Source of the DNA: Methylomonas methanica
GTDB lineage: Bacteria > Pseudomonadota > Gammaproteobacteria > Methylococcales > Methylomonadaceae
Direction of reading: 5' to 3'
DNA: 64,000 nt
Assembly: GCF_001644035.1 (NCBI RefSeq)
Contig: NZ_LUUG01000064.1
Location: 33,075 to 97,074, forward strand
The number at the start of each line of letters is the position of its first letter. The first letter of the stretch is position 1. Below the pieces are notes generated by a model that was not told the DNA's origin, ran no database searches, and worked only from the letters and a program-made list of their open reading frames with translations. Of the stretch, positions 18,123-26,567 are shown piece after piece. The translations under genes were made by a program, and so were the position numbers.

Positions 18123-20153
18123 CTAATATGTCGCGGAGTTGTTGAAAAAGGCGAAACAGGCTTTTAAGCTCTGTGCTGTTTCCGGTGGCATGAATTCGTT
18201 GAATTTGACACCGTAGTGGTGTTCGCCATCCACGGGTTTGTGCCAGACTAGGGTGCATGTAAGCTCCAGCGGCAGTTGGGATTCGTATTGCTGAATATTG
18301 TCGTACGGAATGCGCAGCTGAATAGTAATGGAGCTGTTTAGCGGGCAGGGCAGTGCCACTGGCAGGCGCAGACAGGCGCCGGACATGCTGAAATCGGCGG
18401 TGACCCCGTCAAGCACCAAATCGTTGATTTCGATATGCGCCAGCAAATAGTGGCTGCTGCGTGGGAATTTGCGATGTTCGTTGGCGGCGGGCTTGGCGGT
18501 CCACTGCGCATCGAAACTGAAGTGCTCGAGCATGGTGCGCATTTTTTCGGTGACCACGTAGAGATCGTCGCTGATAGTTCGGGTGATGTGCACCTTGGAT
18601 TCGTTTTGGCCCAACGCCTCGAACAAGGCTTGTACTCTGGCTTGTAACTGGTTGACATTGTCCAGTTGGTGTTGAGCGACCGTGGAAATTTGTTGCGCGG
18701 TACCCGCATTTTCTTCTATCTGACCAACAATCTCGTTTATGACTATGCTGGTGGTTTCGGCTTTTTCCATACCTTGTTTGGTGGTCTGGATGATAGAGCC
18801 CATCGCGAGCGTGTTTTCTTCGATGATTTTGGTTAATTCGCCAATAATGCTGGCGATTTCGGCGGTAGCGCTGGAGGCGTTTTGTGCCAGTTTTCGCACT
18901 TCATCGGCTACCACCGCAAAGCCTCTGCCGTATTCCCCGGCTCTGGCCGCTTCGATGGCGGCGTTTAAGGCCAATAGATTGGTTTGCTCGGTGATGTTAC
19001 GGATGGTGGTAGTAATATCCTGAATTTGTCGATTGGCTTGGCGTAGCGCCAGGGTTTTCGCTTCCGCGCTTTCCACTTCTTTCACAACCCGGCGCATTTC
19101 ATCCAGATTTTCGTTAACGGCGACGATGCCTTTTTGCGCGGTGTTTTGCGTTTCCTGGGTGCGGTGGCGGATTTCTACGGAAAAGCGTTCGACTTCTTCG
19201 GTGGTGTTACGTAATTGTTCCGTAGCGGTTTTGACGTCGGAAGATCGAGCCTGTTCCGAGCGGTTGGCATTGGAAATGCCGCCGGAGATATTGGATATTT
19301 GGTAGGAAGACTGGCCGATTTGCTTGCTAACCGCGTTGATCTCGCGCATATGACTGGTCAGTTCCTGGCCCATCAGCTTCATAATCGCCAAGAGACTGCT
19401 GGTATCGTTTTTCTCGGTGGCGACGTTGATGTCTAGCTGGCCCTTGGCGATACTGCCGGCAATTTTCGACGCATAGCTGGGTTCGCCGCCCAGTACGGTA
19501 AATAATTTTCGCATCAGCCAGACATTGGCGGACACGATCAATAACAAAGCCAGGCCGGCAACCGTGGCGCTGACCGTAAACATTTGGCTTTGCATCTGGT
19601 TTTGCTGCTGCGAGGCGGCGTTGGCTTGTTGTTCCAAGGTGCCGGCTAGCTGATTGAGTTTGTTGGCCAGAATTTCCGAGGCCGCATCGAAGCCATTCTC
19701 CGGAGCTTTCATGATCAGGTTGCCGGCTTCCCGACCTTGCTGAAAATAAGCATCTGCCATGCGTTCGCCGGTGGCGTAAAGCTCACTCACGGCGTTATCG
19801 GCGTCTTTAATCGCCAGTTTCATGTCCGGCATCATCGTCAGTAAACTCGTCAGTTCCGCATGAGCGGCGTTTTTTTCCGCCAAGGCTTCGCTGTAATCGT
19901 CTTCACCTACCGCTGACGCATCAGTAAGAAATTGCTGGATTTGCACCACGTGATAGCGAACATTTTTAAAAGCCAGGGTAGCGTTTATCAGACGCTGTTT
20001 TTCGGCTTCCGCTGTTTGTAGTTTGTCGTGGCTGATCCAAACAAATAGATTACCGACCACCAGTAGTAGAGCTACCGTGGCAGTCAATACGGTCAATAGC
20101 TTGCGTAAGGAAAAATCCTGGGGGCCGGAGTGATTACTAAGGGGATCAAGCAT
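18123..20153 (-). CDS. Methyl-accepting chemotaxis protein with C-terminal PilZ domain
   Basis: 676 aa. Membrane helices at about 19-40 and 205-228 bracket an alpha-helical periplasmic domain. The cytoplasmic coiled coil carries the usual tip ([20 protein letters not shown]). Instead of ending in a methyltransferase-binding pentapeptide, the protein continues into a PilZ domain from about residue 559: EHRKFPR supplies the RxxxR motif (Arg561, Arg565) and DFSMSG the D-x-S-x-x-G motif (Asp587-Gly592), both known c-di-GMP contacts. It would therefore join chemotactic signalling to c-di-GMP level. Monocistronic. PilZ-MCP fusions such as Azospirillum Tlp1 are known but not common. Confidence 0.9.
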   Translation of the reverse strand: MLDPLSNHSGPQDFSLRKLLTVLTATVALLLVVGNLFVWISHDKLQTAEAEKQRLINATLAFKNVRYHVVQIQQFLTDASAVGEDDYSEALAEKNAAHAELTSLLTMMPDMKLAIKDADNAVSELYATGERMADAYFQQGREAGNLIMKAPENGFDAASEILANKLNQLAGTLEQQANAASQQQNQMQSQMFTVSATVAGLALLLIVSANVWLMRKLFTVLGGEPSYASKIAGSIAKGQLDINVATEKNDTSSLLAIMKLMGQELTSHMREINAVSKQIGQSSYQISNISGGISNANRSEQARSSDVKTATEQLRNTTEEVERFSVEIRHRTQETQNTAQKGIVAVNENLDEMRRVVKEVESAEAKTLALRQANRQIQDITTTIRNITEQTNLLALNAAIEAARAGEYGRGFAVVADEVRKLAQNASSATAEIASIIGELTKIIEENTLAMGSIIQTTKQGMEKAETTSIVINEIVGQIEENAGTAQQISTVAQHQLDNVNQLQARVQALFEALGQNESKVHITRTISDDLYVVTEKMRTMLEHFSFDAQWTAKPAANEHRKFPRSSHYLLAHIEINDLVLDGVTADFSMSGACLRLPVALPCPLNSSITIQLRIPYDNIQQYESQLPLELTCTLVWHKPVDGEHHYGVKFNEFMPPETAQSLKACFAFFNNSATY

Positions 20154-20481
20154 AAGCGGTATCCATTTTCAGTAGAAACGTCAATGTGCGGTTTGACAAG
20201 TTTAGACTGATACGCAAGTTGTACAGTCATTTTGTCGCTTATTCGCCCGACCCTTGAAAGTTGTGTTCCCGCGCGGGTGGGAACACAACATTCAAGGGTC
20301 GGGTAAGCACTCCCGCGTTCTTGGAAATAGCCGTTGCTTCCATGTTGCCGGGAATAATAAAGCTAGCTAGTGCGGGGAATATTTATAATAATCGCATAGG
20401 GCAGAAGTTAGCTGATCGCTGAACCGGTCGCTTGCATGGCTGTCCAAACGTAGAATAAAAAATAATAACAGGAGGTACACC
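20154..20481. other. Divergent intergenic region with a large hairpin
   Basis: 328 bases between the divergent MCP-PilZ and CBS genes. Apart from the hairpin at 20246-20303 I see only the strong AGGAGGT ribosome site at about 20471 for the CBS gene. Confidence 0.5.
20246..20303. repeat. 25-bp-stem hairpin
   Basis: CCCGACCCTTGAAAGTTGTG at the start pairs with CACAACATTCAAGGGTCGGG at the end; the arms are 25 bases each (20246-20270 and 20279-20303) with one mismatch and an 8-base loop. No T-run follows on either strand, so it is not a simple terminator for the divergent genes around it. Probably a dispersed palindromic (REP-like) element. Confidence 0.85.
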
Positions 20482-20877
20482 ATGCTAGCCAAAATAGCTG
20501 TAGTCGATTATATGTCGACCAAAATCGTTACCGTTACCCCCGATACCGAAATTTCTCAGGCGGTTAAAATCTTACTGGACCACAAAGTGACTAGCGTGCC
20601 GGTTGTGGACCAGCAAGGTAAGTTGGTGGGGATATTTTCCGAAAAAGACGGCATGAAGGTGTTTGTTGAATCCGCTTACAACCAAAGCATGGCCGGAAAA
20701 GTCGGGGAGTTCATGAGCAAAGACCCGCAATTTGTTAATGCCGATGCCAGTCTCGTGGATGTTGCCAGCAAATTTCAGGAATCGCCGACCAGGAGTTTTC
20801 CGGTTTTTCAGAACGATCAGTTTGTCGGCATGATTAGCCGGGTCGACGTGTTAAGAGCGTTGTTAGCCATTCGTTAG
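20482..20877 (+). CDS. Tandem CBS-domain protein
   Basis: 131 aa made almost entirely of two CBS motifs (about 10-60 and 75-128): VVDYMSTKIVTVTPDTEISQ and VGEFMSKDPQFVNADASLVD are the start of each, and VPVVDQQGKLVGIFSEKD and FPVFQNDQFVGMISRVDVLR the end. Such stand-alone proteins bind adenine nucleotides and act as energy sensors on unknown partners. Strong AGGAGGT ribosome site eight bases before the ATG. Monocistronic. Confidence 0.92.
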   Translation: MLAKIAVVDYMSTKIVTVTPDTEISQAVKILLDHKVTSVPVVDQQGKLVGIFSEKDGMKVFVESAYNQSMAGKVGEFMSKDPQFVNADASLVDVASKFQESPTRSFPVFQNDQFVGMISRVDVLRALLAIR

Positions 20878-20938
20878 ATGTTTTAGTTCAAGGACAGACA
20901 GCCATTCCCCGCGAGTCGTTGTCTGTGCCTTGTCCAGC

Positions 20939-21451
20939 TTATTGCCGCACGCCGGCGGACACATAGGTACCCATGATGGTATCGGTGCAAGTCGCGGTAA
21001 TCTTCGCGCCGTTTGGCGTTACCGTACCGGTACAATTACCCTTCGATACCCAGCCGTTTTGGTACTGTGCAGTGTAATCGTAAGTCAGGGTTTGATTGAT
21101 CAGATTACCGCTACCCTTTGATGTGTAGCCTATGCCTTGCGCTAGTATCCCCCACCCCTGGAATTCAAAACTGTCGCTCTGTTGGTCGATGTGGGTGCCG
21201 CCTGCAGTCGGCGCGGCGGGGTTATACCAGTCGCCGCTGATGTCGATGACCGGCAAAGACTCGACAACTGCGGGTTTTGTCTTGTCAATCGGTGGATAAA
21301 TTGCCGTCGCGATTTGCTGAGTCGGGGGCGATTCGGCGGTCTTTTGTTGTCCAGTCAATTTATCCCAGTTAGTGATGATGGCGACGCTGATAGAGCCGAT
21401 TACACCAATGATCGCGGCGGCGATAGCGGGATTTTGATTGGATTCGGCCAT
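20939..21451 (-). CDS. Hypothetical membrane-anchored protein
   Basis: 170 aa, not recognised. One membrane helix at about 7-27 (PAIAAAIIGVIGSISVAIIT), a Pro/Thr-rich linker, then a beta-rich domain from about 70 (ISGDWYNPAAPTAGGTHID ... GNCTGTVTPNGAKITATCTD) with two Cys that could form a disulphide. The layout parallels the 177-aa protein at 9913-10446 but the sequences do not align well. Convergent with the CBS gene. Confidence 0.55.
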   Translation of the reverse strand: MAESNQNPAIAAAIIGVIGSISVAIITNWDKLTGQQKTAESPPTQQIATAIYPPIDKTKPAVVESLPVIDISGDWYNPAAPTAGGTHIDQQSDSFEFQGWGILAQGIGYTSKGSGNLINQTLTYDYTAQYQNGWVSKGNCTGTVTPNGAKITATCTDTIMGTYVSAGVRQ

Positions 21452-21730
21452 GAGGTCCTCTATTGCTGAATAAAATTGTCTGACGGCCTGTTGTGGCCTA
21501 ATTTGAGAATTTAGCGCAGATATTAGCCATTCGGCAATCTAAAAGATGCACTTGTCGGCTGTTGAATAAGTTGGCGGCGGTTGGCGGCTAGTCTAGCCGT
21601 CCGGAGAAGCGTGGTATTGGACTTTTTGAGGAGCTAGGGTAAGCCCGAAGAGCGGGATTTGTTTGATCGGGCTTAACTGCGGATGGTGTAGTCGCCGCAG
21701 TTAAACCCGAATCTGATCTGAGATTACAAA

Positions 21731-22297
21731 CTACTTATCACATTTATGTGCGGAACCGCAGCAGTCGGCCATGTCGCCGCCGTGTTTTTTGCAATGATCC
21801 GCGCTGCAATCATGGGCTGCGCCACCTTGATGATGGGCGCAATGTTGGCTGCTGCAATTGGCGGCAGCGGCGGCTTCGTGATGCGCACAATGCTCGGTGC
21901 CGCATTGGTGGGCGCTGGCATTGGCATCTTGCGCGCAATGTTGGGCGCAGACTTTATCCTTAGCACCTGGGTGATCGGCGCAATGTTTCGCGCAATCGTG
22001 TTCGGCCGCGGCTTTATCGGCGCAATGTTTCAGGCAGGCTTTGCCTTTTTTACCTTTGTGTTTGGCGCAATGCTCAACGCAATTGTGCGCTGCGGCATCG
22101 GCTTTATGTTTAGCGCAATGTTCCGGGGACATGGCGGGTGCCGCTGGTGCCGGGGCGGCGGTTTCAGCTGGTGCGGCGGTTACGGGCGCCACTACCGCTG
22201 GCTCAGCAGTTGCTTCGACCGGTTTTGCGGATTCGCAGCCTGTCAGGGTCAGCAAAGCCGGCAAGGTTAAGGCGATTAGCAAATGTTGAATTTTCAT
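21731..22297 (-). CDS. Lipoprotein with Cys/His (C-x-x-H-C-x-x-H) repeats
   Basis: 188 aa. A lipoprotein signal ends at LTLTGC (lipidated Cys21), then an Ala/Pro/Val linker (about 22-57), then about seven tandem units of C-x(2,3)-H-C-x-x-[HDK], for example CVEHCAKH, CAKHCADH, CSSQHCAHH and CSADHCKKH, ending DCCGSAHKCDK. I count 18 Cys after the lipid Cys and many His, all in the last 130 residues. This strongly suggests a periplasmic-face soft-metal (Cu, Zn or similar) binding or storage protein; the metal is not determined. I do not recognise a named family. The repeated DNA reads as GGCGCAATG-like strings on the plus strand. Confidence 0.8.
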   Translation of the reverse strand: MKIQHLLIALTLPALLTLTGCESAKPVEATAEPAVVAPVTAAPAETAAPAPAAPAMSPEHCAKHKADAAAHNCVEHCAKHKGKKGKACLKHCADKAAAEHDCAKHCADHPGAKDKVCAQHCAQDANASAHQCGTEHCAHHEAAAAANCSSQHCAHHQGGAAHDCSADHCKKHGGDMADCCGSAHKCDK

Positions 22298-22330
22298 ATG
22301 TATTTCTCGTTTGGTGATTAAGGTGGCGCA

Positions 22331-22359
22331 ATTGTAGGGGCAAGATACACGTTAGGCAA
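22331..22359 (-). promoter_or_regulatory. Sigma70-type promoter of the Cys/His lipoprotein
   Basis: On the minus strand TTGCCT (-35, 22354-22359) and TACAAT (-10, 22331-22336) are 17 bases apart, and the start codon at 22297 lies about 30 bases further on. Read by eye. Confidence 0.6.
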
Positions 22360-22389
22360 ATAAATTGTGTTATTTAACACAGTTTATTT
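22358..22389. promoter_or_regulatory. 32-bp palindrome abutting the lipoprotein promoter
   Basis: AAATAAATTGTGTTA, two Ts, TAACACAGTTTATTT: 15-base arms with one mismatch, overlapping the -35 box by two bases. The position fits an activator or repressor operator. I do not recognise the regulator; it is not the FNR (TTGAT-N4-ATCAA) consensus. Confidence 0.6.
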
Positions 22390-22476
22390 GTGTCTCTGAA
22401 AGTTTGGTATGGGGTGTTTGCTTGCGATGGATCAGCGAGGAGGCAGGAGAATCGATGCCAAAATTTGGTTGCCGAG

Positions 22477-22923
22477 CTATTTTTCCTGGCAACGTAACGT
22501 AAAAGTTACCGGGCCGTCGTTGATCAATGCTACTTTCATATCTGCGCCGAACTCGCCGAACTGGCAGGTCGGGTAGATATCCAACGCACGATTTTGCAAA
22601 TACGCGAATAATTCCCGGCCCAATTCCGGCGGGGCCGCCGAAGCAAAGCTAGGCCGGTTGCCGGTATCGGTATTGGCTGCCAGGGTAAATTGCGGTACCA
22701 GCAGCAGGCCGCCCTCAATATCGCGCAAACTGAGATTCATTTTGTCATCTGCATCCGCAAAGATGCGGTAATTCAAAATCCGCTCCAGCAAACGGTCGGC
22801 TTGCTTGGGTGTATCGGCTTTCTCGACTGCTACCAAGGCCATGATACCGGTGCCGATAACGCCGATGTCGCTCCCGTCTACCGTGACTTTGGCTTGGGTC
22901 ACGCGCTGGATGATGCTGATCAT
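22477..22923 (-). CDS. dtd: D-aminoacyl-tRNA deacylase
   Basis: 148 aa from the ATG at 22923 (MISIIQRVTQAKVTVDGSDI). The frame extends upstream, but the family always starts at this methionine. It hydrolyses D-aminoacyl-tRNA to recycle mischarged tRNA. PQFTLAANT (usually SQFTL) and the C-terminal NDGPVTFTL are the two active-site loops. It lies 14 bases downstream of the gamma-glutamylcyclotransferase-like gene on the same strand, in the run greB - small membrane protein - GGCT-like - dtd. Confidence 0.95.
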   Translation of the reverse strand: MISIIQRVTQAKVTVDGSDIGVIGTGIMALVAVEKADTPKQADRLLERILNYRIFADADDKMNLSLRDIEGGLLLVPQFTLAANTDTGNRPSFASAAPPELGRELFAYLQNRALDIYPTCQFGEFGADMKVALINDGPVTFTLRCQEK

Positions 22924-22937
22924 GAGTGTTCCTGCAA

Positions 22938-23330
22938 TTAGTTTAGGTAGTCGCCGTCGTCGATACGTATCAATCCGTCCAGCGGCCGATTGTAAAGATA
23001 GGTCCAAGCCGAAACGGTTTGCCCATCCGGCAAACTTACCTGTAGTTCACGGCGGATGTATTCGTGCGGCTGCGGGAAATGCGCGGCGCATTCTTCGTAA
23101 ATATCCAGTGCCGACAGCGTTTGTTCGGGGTTTTGCATTAGATACAGTTCGCCTTTGACCAGCTTTGTCCCGCCAGTAATAGCGCCCGGATAAGCCTCAA
23201 TTTCGTAAAGCTCTCCGGGCATGGACGCGTCGCTGAGGTAATCACAAGCTTCGAGAAATGCGTGTTGGCTTTGACTTTGACGGTTTCGGCGCAGTGTGCC
23301 GTAGACAAACAGGTATTGCGGTTTTGTCAT
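22938..23330 (-). CDS. Gamma-glutamylcyclotransferase (AIG2-like) family protein
   Basis: 130 aa from the ATG at 23330 (MTKPQYLFVYGTLRR). FVYGTLRR is the substrate-binding loop of the GGCT/AIG2 fold, and ALDIYEECA supplies the expected catalytic Glu region. Members cyclise gamma-glutamyl amines to 5-oxoproline or have related activities; the substrate is unknown. Its ATG overlaps the stop of the upstream 54-aa gene (ATGA), so the two are translationally coupled. Confidence 0.85.
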   Translation of the reverse strand: MTKPQYLFVYGTLRRNRQSQSQHAFLEACDYLSDASMPGELYEIEAYPGAITGGTKLVKGELYLMQNPEQTLSALDIYEECAAHFPQPHEYIRRELQVSLPDGQTVSAWTYLYNRPLDGLIRIDDGDYLN

Positions 23331-23491
23331 GAATAAATGCGGTCGACCAATTCCTTGAACCAGCGTGGACGGAACGCCACGATATACAGCATGGTCAAGC
23401 CCATTAGCGGAATCGGACCGATTTCGACAATAGTCAGCAGCAGGATGATCACGAACCATTTCAAACGTGTAAACGAGGCTTGCGTGCTCAT
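23327..23491 (-). CDS. 54-aa two-helix membrane protein
   Basis: Short gene, ATG at 23491. It encodes MSTQASFTRLKWFVIILLLT, then EIGPIPLMGLTMLYIVAFRP, ending with RWFKELVDRIYS. Two hydrophobic segments with positive charges at both ends suggest a small inner-membrane protein. It begins six bases after greB's stop and ends in an ATGA overlap with the GGCT-like gene, which argues that it is real. Function unknown. Confidence 0.65.
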   Translation of the reverse strand: MSTQASFTRLKWFVIILLLTIVEIGPIPLMGLTMLYIVAFRPRWFKELVDRIYS

Positions 23492-23497
23492 AGGTTT

Positions 23498-23989
23498 TCA
23501 GTAACGGATTGCGGTAATGTAATAACGCGTTTCCTGCTCGGCGTGACGGACAGTTATTTCGTCATCCAGATTTTTCTTCAATAATGCCTTAGCCAGCGGC
23601 GAATCCAGGCTGATCAAGCCGCCCGTGGTATCGATTTCATCTGCGCCGACGATGCGATAAGTGATTTCGTCGCCGTCCATGGTTTCCAAGGTCACCCAGG
23701 CGCCGAAAAACACCTGATCACGATTGCTCGGCTTTTCGGACACCACCGTCAACGACGGCAAACGTTTTTGCAGGTAATGAATGCGCCGGTCGATTTCCCG
23801 CAGTTCTTTTTTCCGGTAGATATACTCTGCGTTTTCGCTGCGATCGCCTTCCGCTGCGGCCGCTGACAAGGCTATGGTCACATCTTTGCGCCGTTCCCAG
23901 AGCTGTTTCAGCTCGGTTTCCAGGGTGCGATAGCCTTCGGCGGTGATGTACGGCGAAGATTTGGGGCGGGGCGGTCGCCAGCGTGACAT
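23498..23989 (-). CDS. greB: Transcription elongation factor GreB
   Basis: 163 aa. It rescues backtracked RNA polymerase by stimulating transcript cleavage. An N-terminal coiled coil (about 15-80, with TALSAAAAEGDRSENAEYIY carrying the catalytic acidic tip DRSENAEY) is followed by the FKBP-like C-domain. The SPYITAEGYRTLETELKQLW opening and basic patch favour GreB over GreA. Divergent from slyD. Confidence 0.95.
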   Translation of the reverse strand: MSRWRPPRPKSSPYITAEGYRTLETELKQLWERRKDVTIALSAAAAEGDRSENAEYIYRKKELREIDRRIHYLQKRLPSLTVVSEKPSNRDQVFFGAWVTLETMDGDEITYRIVGADEIDTTGGLISLDSPLAKALLKKNLDDEITVRHAEQETRYYITAIRY

Positions 23990-24046
23990 GTTTTTTCGGG
24001 GAAAAGGTTATATGATGTCGGCTTTTTTCATCCAGCGAAGACGCTT

Positions 24047-24523
24047 ATGCAAATCACAGACAAAACAGCTGTTTCCATCCATTATACCTTAACCAACCAA
24101 GACGGTGAGCAGCTGGACAGTTCCAGAGGCGAAGAGCCCTTGTTATATTTGCATGGCGCGGGCAACATCATTGCCGGACTGGAAGCGGCGTTAAACGGCA
24201 AGCAAGCCGGCGACAAATTCAACGTCACCATCGCCGCCGATCAGGCTTACGGTGAAGTCTCCGAAGAGATGATCCAGGTGGTCTCCAAAAAAATGTTCGA
24301 CGGTATGGATATCGATATCGGCATGCAGTTTCATGCAGACGTTAGCCACGGCCCGGGCATTATCACCATCGTCGAGATTGACGGCGACGATGTTACCATC
24401 GACGGCAACCATCCTTTAGCCGGCGAAGATTTGACCTTTGATGTAGAAGTTATCGACGTCAGACCTGCGACAGCCGATGAAGTGGCCCATGGGCATATCC
24501 ATGGCTCAGGTTGCCATCACTAG
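24047..24523 (+). CDS. slyD: FKBP-type peptidyl-prolyl isomerase SlyD
   Basis: 158 aa cytosolic prolyl isomerase and chaperone. The FKBP halves (VSIHYTLTNQDGEQLDSS; EEPLLYLHGAGNIIAGLEAA) surround the inserted-flap domain (about 75-120). The tail AHGHIHGSGCHH is a short version of the His/Cys-rich nickel-binding tail of SlyD, implying a role in metal delivery as in other SlyD proteins. Monocistronic, with a clear hairpin terminator after it. Confidence 0.93.
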   Translation: MQITDKTAVSIHYTLTNQDGEQLDSSRGEEPLLYLHGAGNIIAGLEAALNGKQAGDKFNVTIAADQAYGEVSEEMIQVVSKKMFDGMDIDIGMQFHADVSHGPGIITIVEIDGDDVTIDGNHPLAGEDLTFDVEVIDVRPATADEVAHGHIHGSGCHH

Positions 24524-24547
24524 CAGCTGCCCCTTAGCTGCAAGTCA

Positions 24548-24580
24548 GTAAGCGATAAATGCGCGGCTTTTATCGCTTAC
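24548..24580. terminator. Bidirectional hairpin terminator, slyD / TolC-family gene
   Basis: GTAAGCGATAAA and TTTATCGCTTAC form a perfect 12-bp stem with a 9-base loop between two convergent genes. The A/T-rich ends of the stem could serve both strands. Confidence 0.7.
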
Positions 24581-24608
24581 ATTTCTAATGCATTTCGCAC
24601 GGCTGGAA

Positions 24609-26561
24609 CTATCGAATCGAATGGGCCGTAGTGTCCAGGCCCAAATCCACCCGGCTATGTCCCAGCAATGTCCCGGTGGCAAACGCCAAGTCTATCATCG
24701 AGACTTGATAATCGCCGATGGCGCGCACCTCACGTAGCTGCGCTTCGCCAAGGCGAGTGAGGGTTTCCAGTACCTCGGTCATCGTCCGCAGGCCTTCCTT
24801 AAATTGTTTTAGCTCGGCGTCGTAATTCAGGCCGGCCAGCACCACGTTTTGGCGGGTGGCTAGAATACGTTGCCAGTTCTGGCTCATTTGATCCAAGGCA
24901 TCGTAGATTTCCCGGCGCACACTCAATTCGCGCAGTTGTTGGGTGGTCAGACGTTGCATGCGTTCCTGCACGGCGCGGTCCAGACGCGCGCGGCGCAGTT
25001 CGTTGCTCAGCGGGATTTCCACGCGTAAGCCCACCGACCAATCTGAATAATTGCCGCTCAAGGTCTGATCGAAGGCGCCGCCATAGGACGAGGTGTCGCG
25101 GCCCAGCGCGGCGTAGTTGTAATCCAGCATGAACATCGGCAGCGTTTGATTGCTGAGATAATCGATCTTGGTCAAATCGGCGGCCAGCTTTAATTCCAGT
25201 TCCAGCAACTCCAAGCGCCCATCCAAGGCGCGTTGCGCCAGTTGTTCACGGTCCAGATTGAATTCTAATAAGGTCGGCGAGGTATCGGGGATCAGCAGGG
25301 TTTGCGAATCCAAATCCAGACCGGGTGCATTCAACAATAACTTCAGCTGGCGCTGGCGGGTTTTTAAGCTGGTTTCGGCGATGATCAGCGACTCCAAACG
25401 TTCGGCCACGCCGATTTCGGCACGGTTGATTTCCACGCTGGCGGTCAAGCCTTCCGCTACCCGTTTCCTCACCATGCTCAGGTTGTTGGAGGCGTTTTCG
25501 TATTGTTGGCGGCGTACGTCTAATTCTCCCCAGGCGACATACAGGCTCCAATATGCGCGCTCGACCATCGCCAACACGCGAATTGCTTGCAGACGAGTTT
25601 TCACGTCTACTGCTTGTTGCTCGTAACGGGCGATGCGGATTCCGGCCACGTTGTTGGAAATACCCGCATCGCGCAGCAACGGCTGACTGATGGAGAAGCG
25701 CAGCGCATTTTGATACTGGTCGGACGCCACGCCACGAAACTGACGCTTGCCGTCGAACGGCGAACTGACGGTCACTTTCGCACCGGTACGCAAGGGAATG
25801 ACGATACCGGCTTCCATGTCCAACACTTCGGTTTCCTGCGGCACGGCGGTGAGTTTATCGATTTCGTTTTTCAGCGGCGAAGTGGGATCGACCGGGGTAA
25901 AACTGACGACATCCAGATTTTGCGCCGGGGTGTTTTTCTTACCGTATTTGGCCTTGGCAAAGATCAAATCGTCGAATTTGGCTTCTTCCTCGCTGACCGC
26001 AGTGGCGGCGATTTTCGGGTCGGCCTGGGCGATTTTCAGATCCAGATTGTTTTCTAACGCCATGCTGCGCACGGCCGAGATGGATAACTGCTTGCTGGCT
26101 TTCGGCGCAGCTTTGGGCAATTCCGGTTTCGCCGCGCTGGGCGGGGGCAGGATGGTCGCCGATTTTGGCCGGCCTTCCTTAAACTTGGGCAAGACCTGTT
26201 CCACGGTTTGCGGAGGCAGCTGCGAGATGGCCGGTAGCGGCAAACCCTCATCGGGTTTCAGACGTTCTTCCACCCGCTTGACCAGTTTACGGTCGGGGCT
26301 GGTATCGAGATACTGTCCGCAACTGACCAGTAAGGGTACAAAGAGCAGCGCGCTTATCCGCCTTGTTAAACCTGGGTATTTTTTCTCGGGTACGCCGTTT
26401 GGGCTGAGCCGGCCGAAGCGTGGCGCCCTAAGCTCTTCGACAGGTTCGGGGCGAACGATACGTGAAGTCCGAGTTAATAACGCGTCAGCCCACCCCGTGC
26501 TCAACTCGGCGATAATCAGGGGCCGGGGCGACCAACATAGCTTGATTGCAAAACGATTCAT
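24609..26561 (-). CDS. TolC-family outer-membrane efflux lipoprotein with disrupted N-terminus
   Basis: 650 aa as read from the ATG at 26561. From about residue 165 onward it is a typical TolC-family duct protein with two coiled-coil repeats (EQQAVDVKTRLQAIRVLAMV; RRARLDRAVQERMQRLTTQQ). The oddity is at the front: an apparent lipoprotein signal RRISALLFVPLLVSC lies at about residues 67-81 with no start codon of its own, and before it the frame reads through RPEPVEELRAPRFGRLSPNG, the translation of a widespread dispersed repeat. The repeat seems to have inserted between the original start and signal peptide in frame. Whether export still works is open. Last gene of the ABC-HlyD-TolC operon, starting 6 bases after HlyD. 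Confidence 0.85.
   Translation of the reverse strand: MNRFAIKLCWSPRPLIIAELSTGWADALLTRTSRIVRPEPVEELRAPRFGRLSPNGVPEKKYPGLTRRISALLFVPLLVSCGQYLDTSPDRKLVKRVEERLKPDEGLPLPAISQLPPQTVEQVLPKFKEGRPKSATILPPPSAAKPELPKAAPKASKQLSISAVRSMALENNLDLKIAQADPKIAATAVSEEEAKFDDLIFAKAKYGKKNTPAQNLDVVSFTPVDPTSPLKNEIDKLTAVPQETEVLDMEAGIVIPLRTGAKVTVSSPFDGKRQFRGVASDQYQNALRFSISQPLLRDAGISNNVAGIRIARYEQQAVDVKTRLQAIRVLAMVERAYWSLYVAWGELDVRRQQYENASNNLSMVRKRVAEGLTASVEINRAEIGVAERLESLIIAETSLKTRQRQLKLLLNAPGLDLDSQTLLIPDTSPTLLEFNLDREQLAQRALDGRLELLELELKLAADLTKIDYLSNQTLPMFMLDYNYAALGRDTSSYGGAFDQTLSGNYSDWSVGLRVEIPLSNELRRARLDRAVQERMQRLTTQQLRELSVRREIYDALDQMSQNWQRILATRQNVVLAGLNYDAELKQFKEGLRTMTEVLETLTRLGEAQLREVRAIGDYQVSMIDLAFATGTLLGHSRVDLGLDTTAHSIR
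26385..26465 (-). repeat. Dispersed GTTCGCCC...GGCTCAGCCC repeat inside a coding region
   Basis: On the minus strand it reads GTTCGCCCCGAACCTGTCGA, AGAGCTTAGGGCGCC, then CGGCTCAGCCCAAACGG. This resembles the partly palindromic intergenic element common in many proteobacterial genomes (CCTGTCGAAG/CTTCGACAGG type). Here it keeps the TolC-family frame open. Confidence 0.65.
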
Positions 26562-26567
26562 AAGCGC

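Noticed and set aside
21740..22130. Regularly spaced GGCGCAATG-like strings resembling a tandem repeat or CRISPR-like array
   Set aside because: They are the codons of the Cys/His repeats of the lipoprotein on the minus strand; spacing is irregular and there are no spacers.
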